Part shown: positions 51,385 through 61,164 of the stretch, in pieces | Layout: each line of letters begins with the position of its first letter | Position numbering within the stretch: the first letter of the stretch is position 1 | DNA from: Sporanaerobacter acetigenes DSM 13106 | GTDB lineage: Bacteria > Bacillota > Clostridia > Tissierellales > Sporanaerobacteraceae | DNA: 64,000 nt | Direction of reading: 5' to 3' | Assembly: GCF_900130025.1 (NCBI RefSeq) | Contig: NZ_FQXR01000009.1 | Span: 1-64,000 of the forward strand | Position numbers and translations under genes: made by a program | The notes under the pieces: generated by a model | Databases searched by the model: none | Told to the model about the DNA's origin: nothing | The model's input: only the letters and a program-made list of their open reading frames with translations

Positions 51385-52194
51385 TTGAAATTTATTTCTT
51401 TTAATCCATATAGGACCATTGGTATTCCAAATATTATATATATAAAGCCAGAAAATATGTTTAGAGAAAAGGAGATTATTAAAGAGGCAGATTATGTGCT
51501 TTTTCCAGAATATTGGCAGTTAAACACTCTTGTATATGGTCTAGATAAGAAAATATTTCCGAATATAAGCACATATCACCTTGGGCACAACAAAATTGAG
51601 ATGACAAGAATACTTTGGGCTACTTTTCCTCAAAATGTACCTTATACAAAGATTACAAATTTAGATAGAGTATGTGTAGAAGATATAGAGGAGGAATTTG
51701 GATATCCTTGTGTATGTAAAGAAGTCAGAAATTCTATGGGAAGGGGAGTGTTCCTTGTAGAAAATAGAAGAGAATTGTTGGAATATATGAACAACAACGA
51801 AGTTCTTTATATTCAAGAGAAACTTCCAATAGATAGGGATTTGAGAATTGTCTATGTTGGAGATAGAGTTGTAGCGTCTTATTGGAGAATAGGAAGGGAA
51901 GGAGCTTTTCACAACAATATAGCTAAAGGTGGTACCTATTCTTTTAGAGATGTTCCTGAAGCTAGTATAAAATTGGTGGAGAATGTAGCTAGTTCACTTA
52001 AGATAAATCATGCAGGATTTGATATAGCGGTAGTGGGTGATAAATATTATATATTGGAGTTCAATGTATTGTTTGGAAATGAAGGTTTAAATCATATGGG
52101 AATAAAGGTAGAGCCCTTGATATATGAGTATATCATGAGAGATTTAAACCCAGATAGTCCAAATTATCCTGACAATGTAAAAAGAGCATCCTAG
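51385..52194 (+). CDS. ATP-grasp (RimK-like) ligase
   Basis: A 269-residue ATP-grasp protein. The nucleotide-binding core starts near residue 95: FGYPCVCKEVRNSMGRGVFLV (first strands and Gly-rich loop, written here in part), then YIQEKLPIDRDLRIVYVG. The metal-site end is FDIAVVGDKYYILEFNVLFGNEGLNHMG. RimK-type enzymes join a carboxylate to an amine with ATP. The substrate is unknown, and the usual GxEF-N ending is kept (LEFNV). TTG start behind AAAGGGTGGTG. It ends inside its own terminator. Confidence 0.82.
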   Translation: MKFISFNPYRTIGIPNIIYIKPENMFREKEIIKEADYVLFPEYWQLNTLVYGLDKKIFPNISTYHLGHNKIEMTRILWATFPQNVPYTKITNLDRVCVEDIEEEFGYPCVCKEVRNSMGRGVFLVENRRELLEYMNNNEVLYIQEKLPIDRDLRIVYVGDRVVASYWRIGREGAFHNNIAKGGTYSFRDVPEASIKLVENVASSLKINHAGFDIAVVGDKYYILEFNVLFGNEGLNHMGIKVEPLIYEYIMRDLNPDSPNYPDNVKRAS

Positions 52195-52219
52195 AAATTA
52201 TATCTTCTAGGATGCTTTT
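52186..52219 (+). terminator. Terminator after the ATP-grasp gene
   Basis: GCATCCTAGAA (52186-52196, includes the stop codon) pairs with TTCTAGGATGC (52205-52215), followed by TTTTG. Confidence 0.8.
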
Positions 52220-52316
52220 GTGACAGTGAGAACCGTCCCTGCTGTAGCAATTTTTAGGATTTTTTTTGAGGAATGTGATATTATATATATTGAGAAAAAT
52301 ATGAGGGGGTGCTAAT

Positions 52317-53624
52317 GTGAGAAGTATTAGTTTAGACTATACTCATAGTTTTATAGAAGATTATGAGTTGGAAAATATAAAGGAATATATAAATATAGCT
52401 CACAATATGCTCCATAATGAAAAAGGACCAGGTAGTGAGTATACAGGATGGGTTAATTATCCAAAGGAATTTGATATAGATGAATATGAAAGGGTGAAAC
52501 TAGCTTCAGAAAAGATAAGAAAAAACTCGGAGGTATTCATAGTCATAGGTATAGGTGGTTCTTATTTAGGTGCAAGAGCTTGCATAGAGGCATTGAATCA
52601 CAACTTTTATAATATGCTAACTAGCGAAAAGAGAAATGGACCAGAAATATATTTTGTTGGGAACAATGTGAGTAGTTCTTATATATTGGAACTTTTAGAG
52701 CTTATAGATGGAAAAGATATTAGTATTAATACTATATCTAAATCTGGTACAACTACAGAGCCTGCCATTGCTTTTAGAATATTTAAGGAATATATAGAAG
52801 AGAAATATGGAAAAGAAGAGGCTAAAAATAGAATATATATTACAACAGACAGCAAAAAGGGAGCATTGAAAGAACTAGCTTCTAAAGAAGGTTATGAAAC
52901 ATTTACAGTTCCAGATGATATTGGAGGAAGATATTCTATCCTTACTTCAGTAGGCTTACTTCCAATTGCAGTATCTGGCTTAAATATTGATGAGATAATG
53001 AATGGTGCCAAAGATGGCATGGAAGAGTATGGGGTTTTAGATTTAGATAAAAATTATTCTTATCAGTATGCAGCTATAAGAAATGTATTGTATAGAAAAG
53101 GCAAAGAAATAGAAATGCTTACAAGTTATGAACCTAGTTTGTTTTATCTTCAAGAATGGTGGAAACAATTGTTTGGTGAAAGTGAAGGGAAAGATTTAAA
53201 AGGTATATATCCATCTTCTGCAAGCTTTACTACAGATCTCCATTCCTTAGGTCAGTTAATACAGGATGGAAGGAGGAATATATTCGAAACAGTTATAAAT
53301 ATAGAAGAACCTAAAGTTGATATGATCTTAAAAGAAGATAAAGAAAATTTAGATGGTCTCAACTTTCTTTCAGGGAAAACTATAGATTTTGTGAACAAGA
53401 AGGCTTTTGAAGGTACTCTTATGGCGCACACAAGTGGAGGAGTTCCCAATATTATTTTAAATATAGAAAAAATGAATGAATACAATTTTGGCAAACTTAT
53501 ATATTTCTTTGAAAAAAGTTGTGCTATCAGTGGATATTTATTGGGAGTAAATCCATTTAATCAGCCTGGAGTTGAGGAATATAAAAAGAATATGTTTAGA
53601 CTTTTAGGTAAACCTGGATATTAG
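52317..53624 (+). CDS. pgi: Glucose-6-phosphate isomerase
   Basis: A 435-residue Pgi, in the size range of Firmicutes enzymes. Sugar-phosphate sites are [11 protein letters not shown] (about 78-88), [14 protein letters not shown] (about 141-154) and [14 protein letters not shown] (about 203-216). The catalytic Glu lies in [18 protein letters not shown] (about 275-292) and the last motif is in [15 protein letters not shown] start behind GAGGGGGTG. It interconverts glucose 6-phosphate and fructose 6-phosphate in glycolysis. It stands alone between terminators. Confidence 0.96.
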   Translation: MRSISLDYTHSFIEDYELENIKEYINIAHNMLHNEKGPGSEYTGWVNYPKEFDIDEYERVKLASEKIRKNSEVFIVIGIGGSYLGARACIEALNHNFYNMLTSEKRNGPEIYFVGNNVSSSYILELLELIDGKDISINTISKSGTTTEPAIAFRIFKEYIEEKYGKEEAKNRIYITTDSKKGALKELASKEGYETFTVPDDIGGRYSILTSVGLLPIAVSGLNIDEIMNGAKDGMEEYGVLDLDKNYSYQYAAIRNVLYRKGKEIEMLTSYEPSLFYLQEWWKQLFGESEGKDLKGIYPSSASFTTDLHSLGQLIQDGRRNIFETVINIEEPKVDMILKEDKENLDGLNFLSGKTIDFVNKKAFEGTLMAHTSGGVPNIILNIEKMNEYNFGKLIYFFEKSCAISGYLLGVNPFNQPGVEEYKKNMFRLLGKPGY

Positions 53625-53629
53625 AATAT

Positions 53630-53655
53630 AAATGGGATGAATATTCATCTCATTT
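53630..53655 (+). terminator. Hairpin after pgi
   Basis: AAATGGGATGA and TCATCTCATTT (one G-T pair) with ATAT loop; weak T-run. Confidence 0.6.
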
Positions 53656-53759
53656 ATAGTTGATAAATTTTTAACGTCATTATTGAATATAAGTAAAGAA
53701 TGTTAAAAAAAACTGAAATGAGAGGTTTTGGAGTATAGTCAAGAAAACAGGAGCAATTT

Positions 53760-53787
53760 AAAGATTTATGCGAAAAAATCTTTTTTT
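53760..53787 (+). terminator. Orphan terminator upstream of crt
   Basis: AAAGATTT and AAATCTTT with a loop, followed by a run of T. It lies about 100 bases beyond the pgi hairpin and upstream of the crt promoter. It therefore may end a short untranslated transcript from about 53660-53780, or be a second pgi terminator. Confidence 0.6.
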
Positions 53788-53798
53788 ACCAATAGGGA

Positions 53799-53816
53799 TT
53801 GTTAAACAGTTATCAA
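53799..53816. promoter_or_regulatory. Rex-type redox operator upstream of crt
   Basis: TTGTTAAACAGTTATCAA matches the Rex consensus TTGTTAA-N4-TTAACAA at 13 of 14 defined positions. It ends 8 bases before the -35 box of crt. Rex represses fermentation genes when NADH/NAD+ is low; crt and hbd are known Rex targets in clostridia. Confidence 0.65.
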
Positions 53817-53824
53817 AGATGGTA

Positions 53825-53853
53825 TTGCACTATATACTTGAATTTGATAAAAT
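53825..53853 (+). promoter_or_regulatory. Promoter of crt-hbd
   Basis: TTGCAC (53825-53830), 17-base spacer, TAAAAT (53848-53853); the crt start is 46 bases downstream. Confidence 0.65.
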
Positions 53854-53898
53854 ATAAACAAATTGAGAAAATATTGTTTTGTGTCTAGGAGGGATAGT

Positions 53899-54678
53899 GT
53901 GGATTTTGAAAATTTGATTTTTAAAAGAGAAGGAAATATAGGTATATTGTCAATCAATAGACCTAAAGCACTAAATGCACTCAATACTCAAGTTCTATGT
54001 GAATTGGACAAAGCTATAGATATGATAGAAAATGATGAAGATATACATATATTGATAATAACAGGTGAAGGAAGAGCTTTTGTAGCAGGAGCAGATATAG
54101 CTGAAATGAAGGAAATGAATTCAAAGGAAGCAAGACAATTTGCTAAAAATGGACTAGGCGTATTTAGAAAAATTGAATTAATGGAAAAACCAGTTATTGC
54201 AGCTGTAAATGGTTTTGCTCTTGGTGGTGGCTGTGAACTATCTATGTGTTGTGATATAAGAATAGCTTCAGAAAAAGCTAAATTTGGACAACCAGAAGTG
54301 GGACTTGGAATTATACCAGGATTTGCTGGTACTCAAAGACTTGCACGTCTTGTAGGAATGGGCAGAGCAAAAGAACTTATATTTACTTCAGATATGATAG
54401 ATGCCAATGAAGCATATAGGATAGGTTTGGTAAACAAAGTAGTTCCTCAAGATGAGCTTATGAATGAAGCTATTGCATTGGCGAATAAGATACTTTCAAA
54501 GGGACAGATAGCTGTGAGATTTGCAAAGACTTCTATAAATAGAGGAATGGAAACTGATATTGAAACTGGAATGGCTATAGAAAGAGATTTGTTTGGTCTT
54601 TGCTTTGCAACAGAAGATCAAAAAGAAGGTATGGGAGCGTTTCTAGAGAAACGTAGCCCAAACTATAAATTAAGATAA
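53899..54678 (+). CDS. crt: Short-chain enoyl-CoA hydratase (crotonase)
   Basis: A 259-residue crotonase that hydrates crotonyl-CoA to 3-hydroxybutyryl-CoA, or the reverse in butyrate formation. The oxyanion strands are [13 protein letters not shown] (about 58-70) and [13 protein letters not shown]. The catalytic pair is Glu113 in GGGCEL and Glu133 in [19 protein letters not shown] (written as position 131-149). GTG start at 53899 with AGGAGGG 5 bases upstream; this gives the usual family length, whereas an earlier start has no site. It is followed 17 bases later by hbd. Its promoter carries a Rex-like site. Confidence 0.93.
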   Translation: MDFENLIFKREGNIGILSINRPKALNALNTQVLCELDKAIDMIENDEDIHILIITGEGRAFVAGADIAEMKEMNSKEARQFAKNGLGVFRKIELMEKPVIAAVNGFALGGGCELSMCCDIRIASEKAKFGQPEVGLGIIPGFAGTQRLARLVGMGRAKELIFTSDMIDANEAYRIGLVNKVVPQDELMNEAIALANKILSKGQIAVRFAKTSINRGMETDIETGMAIERDLFGLCFATEDQKEGMGAFLEKRSPNYKLR

Positions 54679-54695
54679 ATTTTGGAGGTGTTTTT

Positions 54696-55550
54696 ATGAA
54701 AAAGGTAGGAGTTCTTGGAAGAGGCACTATGGCTTCTGGTATCATTCAGGTGTTGGCAGAAAATGATTATGATGTAGTTATGTGGGTTAGAAGTATTGAC
54801 GAAGGAAACCCAAGAGGTAGTTTAAAAAGTGTTGACAAAAATTTAAATAGAAAAGTACAAAAAGGTAAGATGACTGAAGAAGATAAAGAAAAAGTATTAG
54901 CAAAAGTTCAAATAACTACAAAATATGAGGATTTAAAAGACTGTGACCTTGTTGTAGAAGCTATCTCAGAAGATATGTGTGTAAAGAAAGAAACATTTAA
55001 GAAATTAGACGAAATCTGTAAACCAGAAGCAATACTTGCAAGCAATACTTCATCATTATCAATAACTGAAATAGCAAGTGCTACAAATAGACCAGAAAAA
55101 GTTATAGGAATGCATTTCTTCAACCCAGTTCCAGTTATGAAATTAGTTGAAGTTATAAAAGGTATTTCAACAAGTGAAGAAACTAGAAATACAGTATTTG
55201 AATTGGCTGAAAAATTAGGGAAGACTCCAGTTCAAGTAGAAGAAGCTCCAGGATTTGTTGTGAATAGAATACTTATTCCAATGATAAATGAAGCAGTTGG
55301 CATTTATGCGGATGGTGTTGCAACAGTTGAAGATATAGATGAAGCTATGAAACTTGGTGCAAACCATCCAATAGGACCTTTAGCTTTGGGAGATTTGATA
55401 GGACTTGATGTATGCTTAGCTATAATGGATGTACTTTATACAGAATTTGGTGACTCAAAATATAGAGCTCATCCACTACTAAGAAAGATGGTCAGAGGTG
55501 GACAATTAGGTAGAAAAACTGGCAAAGGATTTTACGATTATACAAAATAA
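54696..55550 (+). CDS. hbd: 3-hydroxybutyryl-CoA dehydrogenase
   Basis: A 284-residue NAD(P)-dependent dehydrogenase that interconverts acetoacetyl-CoA and 3-hydroxybutyryl-CoA. The dinucleotide loop is [12 protein letters not shown] (about 5-16; usual form GAGTMGSGI). Other motifs are [42 protein letters not shown] with the catalytic His, and [10 protein letters not shown]. The GRGTMASG variant keeps the three key glycines. It is paired with crt; thiolase, bcd and etfBA are not adjacent, so the rest of the pathway must be elsewhere. A strong terminator follows. Confidence 0.94.
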   Translation: MKKVGVLGRGTMASGIIQVLAENDYDVVMWVRSIDEGNPRGSLKSVDKNLNRKVQKGKMTEEDKEKVLAKVQITTKYEDLKDCDLVVEAISEDMCVKKETFKKLDEICKPEAILASNTSSLSITEIASATNRPEKVIGMHFFNPVPVMKLVEVIKGISTSEETRNTVFELAEKLGKTPVQVEEAPGFVVNRILIPMINEAVGIYADGVATVEDIDEAMKLGANHPIGPLALGDLIGLDVCLAIMDVLYTEFGDSKYRAHPLLRKMVRGGQLGRKTGKGFYDYTK

Positions 55551-55554
55551 GAAT

Positions 55555-55587
55555 AAAAAAGCCGATCCAATAGGATCGGCTTTTTTT
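55555..55587 (+). terminator. Terminator of crt-hbd
   Basis: GCCGATCC and GGATCGGC with a 4-base loop, A-run before and seven T after. Confidence 0.92.
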
Positions 55588-55663
55588 ATGAGTAAAAATT
55601 TATCTATTGTACAAAATATTATTGTGAAGATGGGAAAGGAGGCTTAGAAAAGGTGAATTATAG

Positions 55664-56665
55664 ATGAAAGAAAATTTAAAAATTCTTATTATTTTTTCTG
55701 TATGTATTGTTATGGCTTTTTTTCTGGGTTCTTATACTTATTTGGAGACCAAAGTGAGAAATCATGAAGATGAAAATGAAAATTTTCTCAAAGAAGAAAA
55801 AAATATTTCACAGAAAAATGGAGAAAAAAAAGTAGAAGAAAAAAAAGAAACCATAGATACTTTAGAAAAGGCTTATGAAAAGAGCAGTAGAATAAATTTT
55901 GTCCTTATGGGTATGGAAGATATAAGATCTGATACTATTATATTTATTTCTTTTGATCCGAAATTAAAGAAAGTAGATATGATATCAATTCCTAGGGATA
56001 CTTATATTTATAGAAAGGGATATGAAGAAGCAGAACAGAGGAAAATAAATGCAGTATATGCTTCTCATGGTGCTAGTGGAGTTAAAAAAGTAGTTTCTTA
56101 TGTATTGGAAGGAGTACCTGTCCATCATTATATTATGATAGATTATGAAGGAGTAGAAAGAATTGTTGACTCTGTTGGAGGGGTAGAAGTAACGGTACCT
56201 TTTCATATGAAGTATAAAGATCCTACAGCAAAACCGCCATTGTATATAGATATACCTGAGGGTAAACAGACTTTAAATGGGAAAAAATCTGTGGAATTTC
56301 TGCGATATAGAAAAGATAATGATGGGAAAAGTGGGTATAGTGATGGAGACTTAGGTAGAGTTAAAGCGCAACAAGAATTTTTAAGGTCTTTTTTTGATAA
56401 AGTGTTAAGTATAAAAATGCCTTTAGCTATAAAGACTAGTTTTGATTATGTAAAGACAGATGTGAATTTGACTGAAGCCTTAAATTATGGGAAAAGTGCA
56501 TTGGCAATGGGATCAGAGGATTTTAATTTTATTATATTGCCTGGCGTGGGAACTTATAAAAAAATAAAAAATAAAAAATTGTCTTATTTTATATACGATG
56601 AGCCAATGGTTAAGGAAATCATAGAAAATATCTATGGAGTAGAAAAAAAGGTCCTTATAGAATAA
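55664..56665 (+). CDS. LytR-CpsA-Psr (LCP) family protein
   Basis: A 333-residue membrane-anchored protein. One membrane helix at about residues 6-25 is followed by a charged linker and an external LCP domain (about 75-330). LCP enzymes move wall teichoic acid or other polymers from lipid carrier to peptidoglycan. Markers are DTIIFISFDPKLKKVDMISI, PRDTYI with its Arg, RKINAVYASHG, SVGGVEVTVP and VEFLRYRKDNDG-like Arg cluster, then GDLGRVKAQQEFL. The ATG has AAAGGTGAA upstream. It ends in a terminator shared with murC. Confidence 0.92.
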   Translation: MKENLKILIIFSVCIVMAFFLGSYTYLETKVRNHEDENENFLKEEKNISQKNGEKKVEEKKETIDTLEKAYEKSSRINFVLMGMEDIRSDTIIFISFDPKLKKVDMISIPRDTYIYRKGYEEAEQRKINAVYASHGASGVKKVVSYVLEGVPVHHYIMIDYEGVERIVDSVGGVEVTVPFHMKYKDPTAKPPLYIDIPEGKQTLNGKKSVEFLRYRKDNDGKSGYSDGDLGRVKAQQEFLRSFFDKVLSIKMPLAIKTSFDYVKTDVNLTEALNYGKSALAMGSEDFNFIILPGVGTYKKIKNKKLSYFIYDEPMVKEIIENIYGVEKKVLIE

Positions 56666-56675
56666 GGACCTTTTT
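56645..56675. terminator. Bidirectional terminator
   Basis: AAGGTCCTTAT and ATAAGGACCTT, A-run before, T-run after. It overlaps the LCP stop codon and ends just before the murC stop. Confidence 0.85.
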
Positions 56676-56677
56676 CA

Positions 56678-58075
56678 CTAAATTGCCTTTTTTTCATCTT
56701 CAAGAAGAGCTTCTCCTATTTTGTATACATTGCCAGCTCCCATGGTGACAATGGTGTCTCCGTTTTCAATATTGGCTAGTAAAAAACTCTCTATTTTGTC
56801 AAAGGAATCAATATATACTGCATCTATACCTTTTTCTTTGAGCACATTGACTAAATTTTTAGAGTGAATAATTCCAGTATCAATTTCTCTTGCTGCATAA
56901 ATATCTGTAACTATAACTTTATCTGCATCATAAAAGGATTCGGAAAAACTATTTAACAAGATTTTAGTCCTTGAATAGGTATGAGGTTGGAATACACACC
57001 AAAGTCTGTTTTGAGTTGTTTTTTTAAGAGCATTTAAACTTGCTTTTATTTCTGTTGGATGATGAGCATAGTCATCAATTATTTTAGCTCCTTTTATGGC
57101 TCCTTTTGATTCTAGTCGTCTATGAGTACCCTTATAGTCTTTTATGGACTCTATGATATCTTCCATAGGTACATGGTAGGTATGAGCTGCAGCAATGCTC
57201 CCAAGGGCGTTGTATATATTGTGTATGCCCATGACATTTAGTGTAATAGGATATTTTTCTTTATTTCTTATATTTAGAATGAATTTTGGATAGCCTTCAC
57301 TGGTAAAACTTATATTTTCAGCTACATAATCTCCATTACCATTAAGTCCAAAGGTGGTGACATTGCATTTGGTATTTTCTATAACTTTTTGTGCATTCCC
57401 ATCATCAATGTTTATGATGAGATATCCATCTTCACCTATACCACTAGCATATTCTGCAAATGTTGCTACGATATGATCGATATTTTTAAAGTAATCTAAA
57501 TGATCTTCTTCCATATTTAATATTATAGCCATTGTAGGCTGATATTTAAGAATATTTCCTTTGTACTCACAAGCCTCTGTTAATACTAATTTTTTACTGC
57601 CTATTTTAGCATTTCCACCTATTTCATCAAGTTCTCCTCCAAGGAGAATAGTAGGCTCTAAGTGAGATCTATTTAGTATTGTGGCTAACATACTTGTAGT
57701 AGTTGTTTTTCCATGAGTTCCAGAAACAGCAATAGATTTTTCATAGTTTTTCATGAGTTTACCTAAAAAGGTTCCTCTATCAACAGTTTCTATTCCTCTT
57801 TTTTGAGCTTCTATAAGTTCTGGATTATCTTTAGAAATGGCATCTGTATAGACAACTAAATCTGCACCTTCAATATTTTCGGATTTGTGACCTATGTAAA
57901 TATTTGCTCCCTGAGTTTTTAATTTGTCTATTATTAGAGAAGGATTCATATCAGAACCTGAAACTGCATATCCTTCCATTAAAAGTATTTCAGCCAAACC
58001 ACTCATGCTTATACCACCTATGCCTATGAGATGCACATGAGAAAAATTATGCTCACATATATTGAAAGAAAACAT
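56678..58075 (-). CDS. murC: UDP-N-acetylmuramate-L-alanine ligase
   Basis: A 465-residue Mur ligase that adds L-alanine to UDP-MurNAc in the cytoplasm. The UDP-binding loop is LIGIGGISMSGLAEIL (about 16-31), the ATP loop AVSGTHGKTTTTSM (about 114-127), the central NMEEDHLDYF, and the C-terminal DDYAHHPTEIKASL typical of MurC. GGGAGG lies 8 bases before the ATG. It stands alone, outside a dcw cluster. Divergent from purR across a 333-base gap. Confidence 0.96.
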   Translation of the reverse strand: MFSFNICEHNFSHVHLIGIGGISMSGLAEILLMEGYAVSGSDMNPSLIIDKLKTQGANIYIGHKSENIEGADLVVYTDAISKDNPELIEAQKRGIETVDRGTFLGKLMKNYEKSIAVSGTHGKTTTTSMLATILNRSHLEPTILLGGELDEIGGNAKIGSKKLVLTEACEYKGNILKYQPTMAIILNMEEDHLDYFKNIDHIVATFAEYASGIGEDGYLIINIDDGNAQKVIENTKCNVTTFGLNGNGDYVAENISFTSEGYPKFILNIRNKEKYPITLNVMGIHNIYNALGSIAAAHTYHVPMEDIIESIKDYKGTHRRLESKGAIKGAKIIDDYAHHPTEIKASLNALKKTTQNRLWCVFQPHTYSRTKILLNSFSESFYDADKVIVTDIYAAREIDTGIIHSKNLVNVLKEKGIDAVYIDSFDKIESFLLANIENGDTIVTMGAGNVYKIGEALLEDEKKAI

Positions 58076-58409
58076 AAACGAATACCTCCCGAAGTAATAA
58101 ATGGTTCTATACTAATTATTATTGCCAAGAAATATGTTATTATTATACTTATATTCATTATTCATAACCCATAGGAAAATTCTAGATTTACTTAATGTTA
58201 AGCTTTCCAAAATGGGTTTCAAAAAAGGCTTCCTTGATTTTTAATGATTTGATAGAAGCTTTTCTTATAACTTATTTGTCACTGATAGATTATATCATAA
58301 AGGTATAAATATAAAAAGGAAAAGTTGCAAATCTGTTGAAAAGTTTTACAAATAGGAATAAAATAAAGTGATATACAAAAAAATAATATTCAAGTATAGG
58401 GTGATTTAT
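58076..58409. other. Intergenic region between murC and purR
   Basis: A 333-base AT-rich gap between divergent genes. A weak hairpin (AAAAGGCTTC with GAAGCTTTT around 58225-58265) and several TATAAT-like boxes are present. I see no confident promoter pair, riboswitch or small gene. Confidence 0.4.
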
Positions 58410-59240
58410 GTGGATAAATTGAAAAGAAATGAAAGAATAGCAGGTATCATGTATATACTTACAACTAATCCAAATAAAGTATTTACTTATGGGTATTTTT
58501 CAGAATTGTTTAAAGTAAAGAAACCAAGCATTAGTGGGGATATTTCCATAATGAAGGAATTGGTTGTAAAACTTGATATAGGTCATATAGAAACTATTCC
58601 TGGAGCTAATGGAGGAGTTAGATTTAGCCCCAATATGAGAAAAAAAGATGTAGAAAATTTACTTTTAGAAATATGTGCTGAATTATCTAAAGATGAAAGA
58701 CTTATTCCTGGTGGATTTATTTATATGATGGATATATTATATACCCCAAGGATTATAAAAAATATTGGCAAGATATTTGCGAATGAATTTGTAAAAAATG
58801 ATATAGATTATGTAGTGACAATAGAAACTAAAGGTATACCTATAGCTCTTATGACTGCTGAAATATTGAATGTTCCTCTCATAATCATAAGAAAAAATAT
58901 GAAGATTACAGAAGGGCCAGCTGTAAATATAAATTATTTATCTGGTTCAAACAAGACTATTCAAACTATGTCCCTTTCTAAAAGAGCGATAAAAGAAGGT
59001 TCTAAAGTGCTCATCATAGATGATTTCATGAGGGCAGGTGGAACTGTAAAAGGAATGAAGGAAATGATGAGAGAATTTAATGCAGAAGTTGCTGGTGTAG
59101 GAATATTTATTTCTACCAAAAATCCAGAGAAAAAATTGGTGGAAGATTATGTTTCCCTCATAAGGCTTGAAAAAATAGATGAAGAAAAAAATGAAATTAT
59201 ACTGATTCCGAACTTTAAACAATTAAAACAATTTAGATAA
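58410..59240 (+). CDS. purR: Purine operon repressor PurR (Firmicutes type)
   Basis: A 276-residue regulator. Residues about 1-70 form a winged helix (RNERIAGIMYILTTNPNKVF, FSELFKVKKPSISGDISIM). Residues about 75-276 form a phosphoribosyltransferase-like domain with the PRPP motif VLIIDDFMRAGGTV (about 205-218). In B. subtilis it represses purine genes unless PRPP is bound. GTG start at 58410 with AGGGTG about 7 bases upstream. The following spoVG-glmU-prs order is conserved in Firmicutes. Confidence 0.93.
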   Translation: MDKLKRNERIAGIMYILTTNPNKVFTYGYFSELFKVKKPSISGDISIMKELVVKLDIGHIETIPGANGGVRFSPNMRKKDVENLLLEICAELSKDERLIPGGFIYMMDILYTPRIIKNIGKIFANEFVKNDIDYVVTIETKGIPIALMTAEILNVPLIIIRKNMKITEGPAVNINYLSGSNKTIQTMSLSKRAIKEGSKVLIIDDFMRAGGTVKGMKEMMREFNAEVAGVGIFISTKNPEKKLVEDYVSLIRLEKIDEEKNEIILIPNFKQLKQFR

Positions 59241-59353
59241 GAAATAAAAAATAAAATAATTTTAGTGATAAAGAAGGATTTCTTTAAAATATAGAGAATA
59301 TAGAGAATATTTGGTGATTTCAAACGACTTCTTTGGAAGGTGGTGAAGCAGAA

Positions 59354-59617
59354 GTGAAAGTTACAGATGTTAGAATTAGAAAAGTTACTGATGAAGGAAA
59401 GATGAAAGCCATAGTTTCTGTTACTTTTGATGATGAATTTGTTGTTCATGATATAAAAATAATCGAAGGACAAAATGGGCTCTTTATAGCAATGCCAAGC
59501 AGAAAAATGGCAGATGGAGAATTCAGAGATATTGCACATCCAATTAATTCCGAAACTAGAAGCAGAATCCAAGAGGCAATATTTAAGGAGTATGAAAAAA
59601 GCATATCTGAAGAATAG
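59354..59617 (+). CDS. spoVG: SpoVG RNA/DNA-binding regulator
   Basis: An 87-residue SpoVG, a small nucleic-acid-binding regulator affecting septation and sporulation in spore formers. Typical stretches are [58 protein letters not shown] and the C-terminal helix. GTG start at 59354 behind GGAAGGTGGTG; an earlier in-frame ATG would overlap that site. It lies in its conserved place between purR and glmU. Presence alone does not prove sporulation. Confidence 0.95.
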   Translation: MKVTDVRIRKVTDEGKMKAIVSVTFDDEFVVHDIKIIEGQNGLFIAMPSRKMADGEFRDIAHPINSETRSRIQEAIFKEYEKSISEE

Positions 59618-59619
59618 TG

Positions 59620-59643
59620 AAAGGACCATTAGGGTCCTTTTTA
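59620..59643 (+). terminator. Terminator after spoVG
   Basis: AAAGGACC and GGTCCTTT with a 5-base loop, then TTTTA. Confidence 0.8.
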
Positions 59644-59755
59644 CTTAGCTAAAAAACAATATTATTTAAAGAAAAGAGAAAATAGGTGTGGACTTATATT
59701 TTAAATTGTATAAAATATTATTGGGTGGAGAAATACAAAACATAGAGGTGTTTAT

Positions 59756-61147
59756 ATGAATATATCTATTGTACTTGCAGCTGGAGAGGGAACCAGGATG
59801 AAATCTAAAAAATCTAAAGTTCTTCATGAAGTATGTGGTAAGCCTCTTTTAAGCTATGTTTTAGATGCAAGTAGAGATGCAGCTATGGAGAAAAACATAG
59901 TGGTTATAGGTCATGGAGGAAATGAAGTGGCAGAAGCCATGGAAAAGGAAGATGTAGTTTTTGTACATCAGCCAATAGGGGAAAATGTGCCTTATGGGAC
60001 AGGTTTTGCAGTGATGCAAGCTAGAGATTATATTGAGGACGATAGTTATGTTATAATTTTATATGGAGATACTCCATTGATAACAGGAGATACACTAAAT
60101 AAATTGGTAGAGTATCATAAATCTTGTAAAAATGTTTGTACTGTTTTGACAGCGCAACTAGAGGACCCTACTAGTTATGGCAGAATAATACGAGATGAAA
60201 AGGGCAATATTCTTTCTATAGTAGAGCATAAAGATGCTACAGAAGAGGAAAGAAAAATAAAAGAAATCAATTCGGGGATATATTGTTTTGATGGAAAATA
60301 TTTAAAATTAGCATTGGATAATATCAATAATGATAATGCTCAAGGTGAATATTACATTACAGATGCAGTGCAAGTACTTAAAGGTAAAAATTTAAAAGTA
60401 GGTGCATATAAGATAGAAAATTCTGAAGAAATATATGGTATCAATTCAAGAAAGGAACTTGCAAATGCAGAAAAGATCATGAAAAGAAGGATAATTGAAA
60501 AGTTTATGGAGAATGGAGTCACCATTATTGACCCAGATAGTACTTACATAAATGCTGAGGCTAAAATTGGACGAGATACAATCATATATCCAGGAACGAT
60601 TATAGAGGGAAATTCAGTTATAGGAGAAGATTGTATAATAGGTCATAATACGAGAATTGCAAATGGAAGAATTGGAAATAGGGTAGAAATTCAAATCTCC
60701 ACCATATTAGATAGCAGTATAGATGATGATAGCAAAATAGGACCCTATGCTTATTTAAGACCTAATAGTCATATTGGTAAAAATGTAAAGATTGGTGACT
60801 TTGTAGAAGTTAAGAATTCAAATGTAGGGGATAATTCAAAAGCTAGCCATCTTTCTTATATAGGAGATGCAGATGTAGGTAAGAGTGTAAATGTAGGTTG
60901 TGGAGTGGTATTTGTAAATTATAATGGAAAGATCAAACAAAGATCTATTGTAGAGGACAACGCCTTCATAGGGAGCAATTCCAACTTGGTTGCCCCAGTA
61001 GTTGTGAGAGAATGGGGTTATGTAGCTGCTGGCTCTACTATTACTGATGAAGTAGAAAATGGAGCCCTATCTATAGCCAGAGCTAGACAAGTAAACAAAG
61101 AAGGCTGGACATATAAAAAAGGATTTGCAGATAAAAATAATAAATAA
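59756..61147 (+). CDS. glmU: Bifunctional GlmU (UDP-GlcNAc synthesis)
   Basis: A 463-residue enzyme with two activities that make UDP-GlcNAc for the cell wall. The uridylyltransferase domain (about 1-230) opens [20 protein letters not shown]. The acetyltransferase domain (about 250-450) is a left-handed beta helix built of hexapeptide repeats ([16 protein letters not shown], then [15 protein letters not shown]), with the acceptor His in [13 protein letters not shown] and the end [21 protein letters not shown] precedes the ATG. It leads the glmU-prs-pth-mfd gene row. Confidence 0.97.
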   Translation: MNISIVLAAGEGTRMKSKKSKVLHEVCGKPLLSYVLDASRDAAMEKNIVVIGHGGNEVAEAMEKEDVVFVHQPIGENVPYGTGFAVMQARDYIEDDSYVIILYGDTPLITGDTLNKLVEYHKSCKNVCTVLTAQLEDPTSYGRIIRDEKGNILSIVEHKDATEEERKIKEINSGIYCFDGKYLKLALDNINNDNAQGEYYITDAVQVLKGKNLKVGAYKIENSEEIYGINSRKELANAEKIMKRRIIEKFMENGVTIIDPDSTYINAEAKIGRDTIIYPGTIIEGNSVIGEDCIIGHNTRIANGRIGNRVEIQISTILDSSIDDDSKIGPYAYLRPNSHIGKNVKIGDFVEVKNSNVGDNSKASHLSYIGDADVGKSVNVGCGVVFVNYNGKIKQRSIVEDNAFIGSNSNLVAPVVVREWGYVAAGSTITDEVENGALSIARARQVNKEGWTYKKGFADKNNK

Positions 61148-61164
61148 CTAGGAGGAATTTAAAT

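Noticed and set aside
58225-58265. Hairpin in the murC-purR gap considered as a riboswitch or terminator
   Set aside because: The stem is imperfect with a long loop, no conserved riboswitch element is seen, and no gene ends there.
59147-59629. 160-codon minus-strand frame across the end of purR and spoVG
   Set aside because: It is antisense to two recognised genes and very rich in Phe, Ile and Ser, as expected from AT-rich antisense DNA.
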